Shown in pieces: positions 25,581-26,473 of a DNA stretch of 26,473 bases. The DNA comes from Bog-473 sp035551835. Lineage in GTDB: Bacteria > Actinomycetota > Acidimicrobiia > Acidimicrobiales > RAAP-2. Under the pieces are notes generated by a model, which worked only from the letters and a program-made list of their open reading frames with translations, was not told the DNA's origin and did not search any database. The position numbers were made by a program, and so were the translations under genes. Location: assembly GCA_035551835.1 (NCBI GenBank), contig DASZMN010000055.1, forward strand, positions 1 to 26,473. Direction: 5' to 3'. Position 1 is the stretch's first letter; every line of letters begins with the position of its first letter.

Positions 25581-26261
25581 GTGACCGAGATCAGCGTAGG
25601 TGACCAGGCGATGAGCACCGAAGACCTGGCCCTGGTCAGCAAGGAGTTCGAGACGGCCCCGGCCAGCACGGCCATTCGCTGGGCGGTCGGGGAGTTCGGG
25701 ACCTCGCTGGCCCTGGCCGCATCGTTCGAGGACATCGTCCTGATCGACCTGGCGACCAAGGTGGACCCGGCGATCGAGGTCGTCTTCCTCGACACCGAGG
25801 CGCACTTCCCCGAGACGCTCGCCTTCGTCGAAGAGGTGCGGGCACGCTACGGGCTGAACCTGACGGTCACCAAGCCGGGGCCCGAGGCGGCGGCCCATCC
25901 CTGTGGGAGCGCGCAGTGCTGCCAGTTCCGCAAGGTCGAGCCGCTCAAGCGGGCCATCGCCGGCAAGGCGGCCTGGATGACGTCGCTGAAGCGCTCCGAC
26001 GCGCCGACCCGGGCCGACACGCCCATCGTGAGTTGGGACGCCACCTTCGGTCTGGTCAAGGTCAATCCCCTGGCGACGTGGACCGACGACGACGTCCGGA
26101 CCTATCTCGCCGACCACGACCTGCCGGAGCACCCGCTGAGGTCGCGGGGTTACCTCTCGATCGGTTGCGCGCCGACGACGCGGCCCGTGGCGGAGGGCGA
26201 GGACGGGCGCGCCGGACGCTGGTCGGGTCTCGACAAGACCGAGTGCGGCCTCCACGCCTAG
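25581..26261 (+). CDS. cysH: Phosphoadenylyl/adenylyl-sulfate reductase, APS type, lacking one cluster Cys
   Basis: This 226-residue enzyme reduces activated sulfate to sulfite with thioredoxin. It has AASFEDIVLIDL, FLDTEAHFPET, CCQFRKVEPL (C113-C114), VNPLATWTDDDV and the catalytic C222 in KTECGLH. The CC pair and the lack of an APS kinase point to the [4Fe-4S] APS-reducing type. The second cluster motif is usually IGCxPCTRPV but reads IGCAPTTRPV, so T199 replaces the fourth ligand. An extra Cys (C108) lies just before the pair. The GTG at 25581 follows GAGGA at short spacing; ATG at 25611 is an alternative. The stop overlaps the next gene by one base. Confidence 0.92.
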   Translation: MTEISVGDQAMSTEDLALVSKEFETAPASTAIRWAVGEFGTSLALAASFEDIVLIDLATKVDPAIEVVFLDTEAHFPETLAFVEEVRARYGLNLTVTKPGPEAAAHPCGSAQCCQFRKVEPLKRAIAGKAAWMTSLKRSDAPTRADTPIVSWDATFGLVKVNPLATWTDDDVRTYLADHDLPEHPLRSRGYLSIGCAPTTRPVAEGEDGRAGRWSGLDKTECGLHA

Positions 26262-26473
26262 TGCCGCGCGACCTCGACAATCCCTATGGGATGGAATTCC
26301 GGGGCCGGCGCGACCGCGGCCTCAAGTTCGTCCGCCCCTACCGCAACATCGGCGAGCTCAATTCCGTCGAGCAGCTGAAGCTGGCGCGCCACCCCTTCGA
26401 GGTGGCGCAGGCTGTGATCGAGACGTACTCCAAGCAGGGTGCCGACTCCATCAACCAGGTGCCCGGCGAGCAG
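26261..26473 (+). CDS. Probable siroheme sulfite/nitrite reductase, N-terminal fragment cut by window edge
   Basis: The frame is open from a GTG that shares one base with the cysH stop to the last base of the window (71 codons). The visible part begins MPRDLDNPYGMEFRGRRDRG (initiator shown as Met) and continues with SVEQLKLARHPFEVAQAVIE and YSKQGADSIN. A segment of the form EELK-x-P-x-x-V-x-x-I-x-x-Y-x-x-Q-G-x-D-S-I is typical of the N-terminus of ferredoxin-dependent sulfite/nitrite reductases (NirA/SirA), just before their first conserved domain. The siroheme and cluster-binding cysteines lie outside the window, so the call depends on this short match and on coupling to cysH. The neighbouring sirC would supply its cofactor. 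Confidence 0.65.
   Translation, partial: MPRDLDNPYGMEFRGRRDRGLKFVRPYRNIGELNSVEQLKLARHPFEVAQAVIETYSKQGADSINQVPGEQ

Overview
The window is high-GC bacterial DNA with many GTG starts, one-to-four-base gene overlaps and several genes that look leaderless. The gene content points to an actinobacterium: TreS with a maltokinase-like partner, an iron-sulfur-type CysH beside a siroheme reductase, an Asp-type MurA, and a large secreted Ig-repeat protein of a kind I associate with this phylum. The unfused atpF and atpH and the Ig-repeat protein make Acidimicrobiia or a relative my best guess, but that placement is inference.

Layout. 1-7358 (+): an almost gapless F1Fo ATP synthase operon, atpI-like (cut by the left edge), then atpB, E, F, H, A, G, D, C. 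AtpH is unusually long because its N-terminal domain is duplicated. 7359-7464 is a short convergent spacer with a perfect hairpin and a 9-base tandem repeat. 7465-8481 (-): glpX (gluconeogenic fructose bisphosphatase), divergent from murA (8542-9813, +), which overlaps meaB (9810-10904, +). 10919-12694: an aldo/keto reductase (-) divergent from a TetR-family regulator (+), with two matching imperfect palindromes between them. 12867-16718 (+): enoyl-CoA hydratase, trehalose synthase treS and a divergent maltokinase-like gene in one tight cluster ending in a GC-rich terminator, convergent with galT (16760-17749, -). 17919-18431 (+): a small four-helix membrane protein. 18464-22297 (-): a 1277-residue secreted protein with an N-terminal propeller-like region, eight Ig-like domains in alternating A-B order and a Cys-closed C-terminal module. 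It is preceded by a 200-base hairpin-rich leader. 22498-26473: a sulfate assimilation locus with two divergent arms, cysD-cysN-sirC (-) and cysH followed by the start of a probable siroheme sulfite/nitrite reductase (+). A perfect palindrome lies exactly between the two promoters.

How the genes fit together. The sulfur locus is coherent: CysD/CysN activate sulfate to APS, CysH reduces APS to sulfite (no APS kinase domain is present), the last gene would reduce sulfite to sulfide, and SirC supplies siroheme. The treS cluster and galT handle trehalose, maltose and hexose phosphates. The ATP synthase, glpX and murA are housekeeping genes.

No wholly new multi-gene system is evident. The most unusual signals are residue- or domain-level departures from family norms: the AtpH duplication, the MurA Cys-to-Asp change, the CysH loss of one cluster cysteine, the altered catalytic loops in the maltokinase-like protein, an aldo/keto reductase without the catalytic His, and the highly regular Ig-repeat protein with its structured leader.
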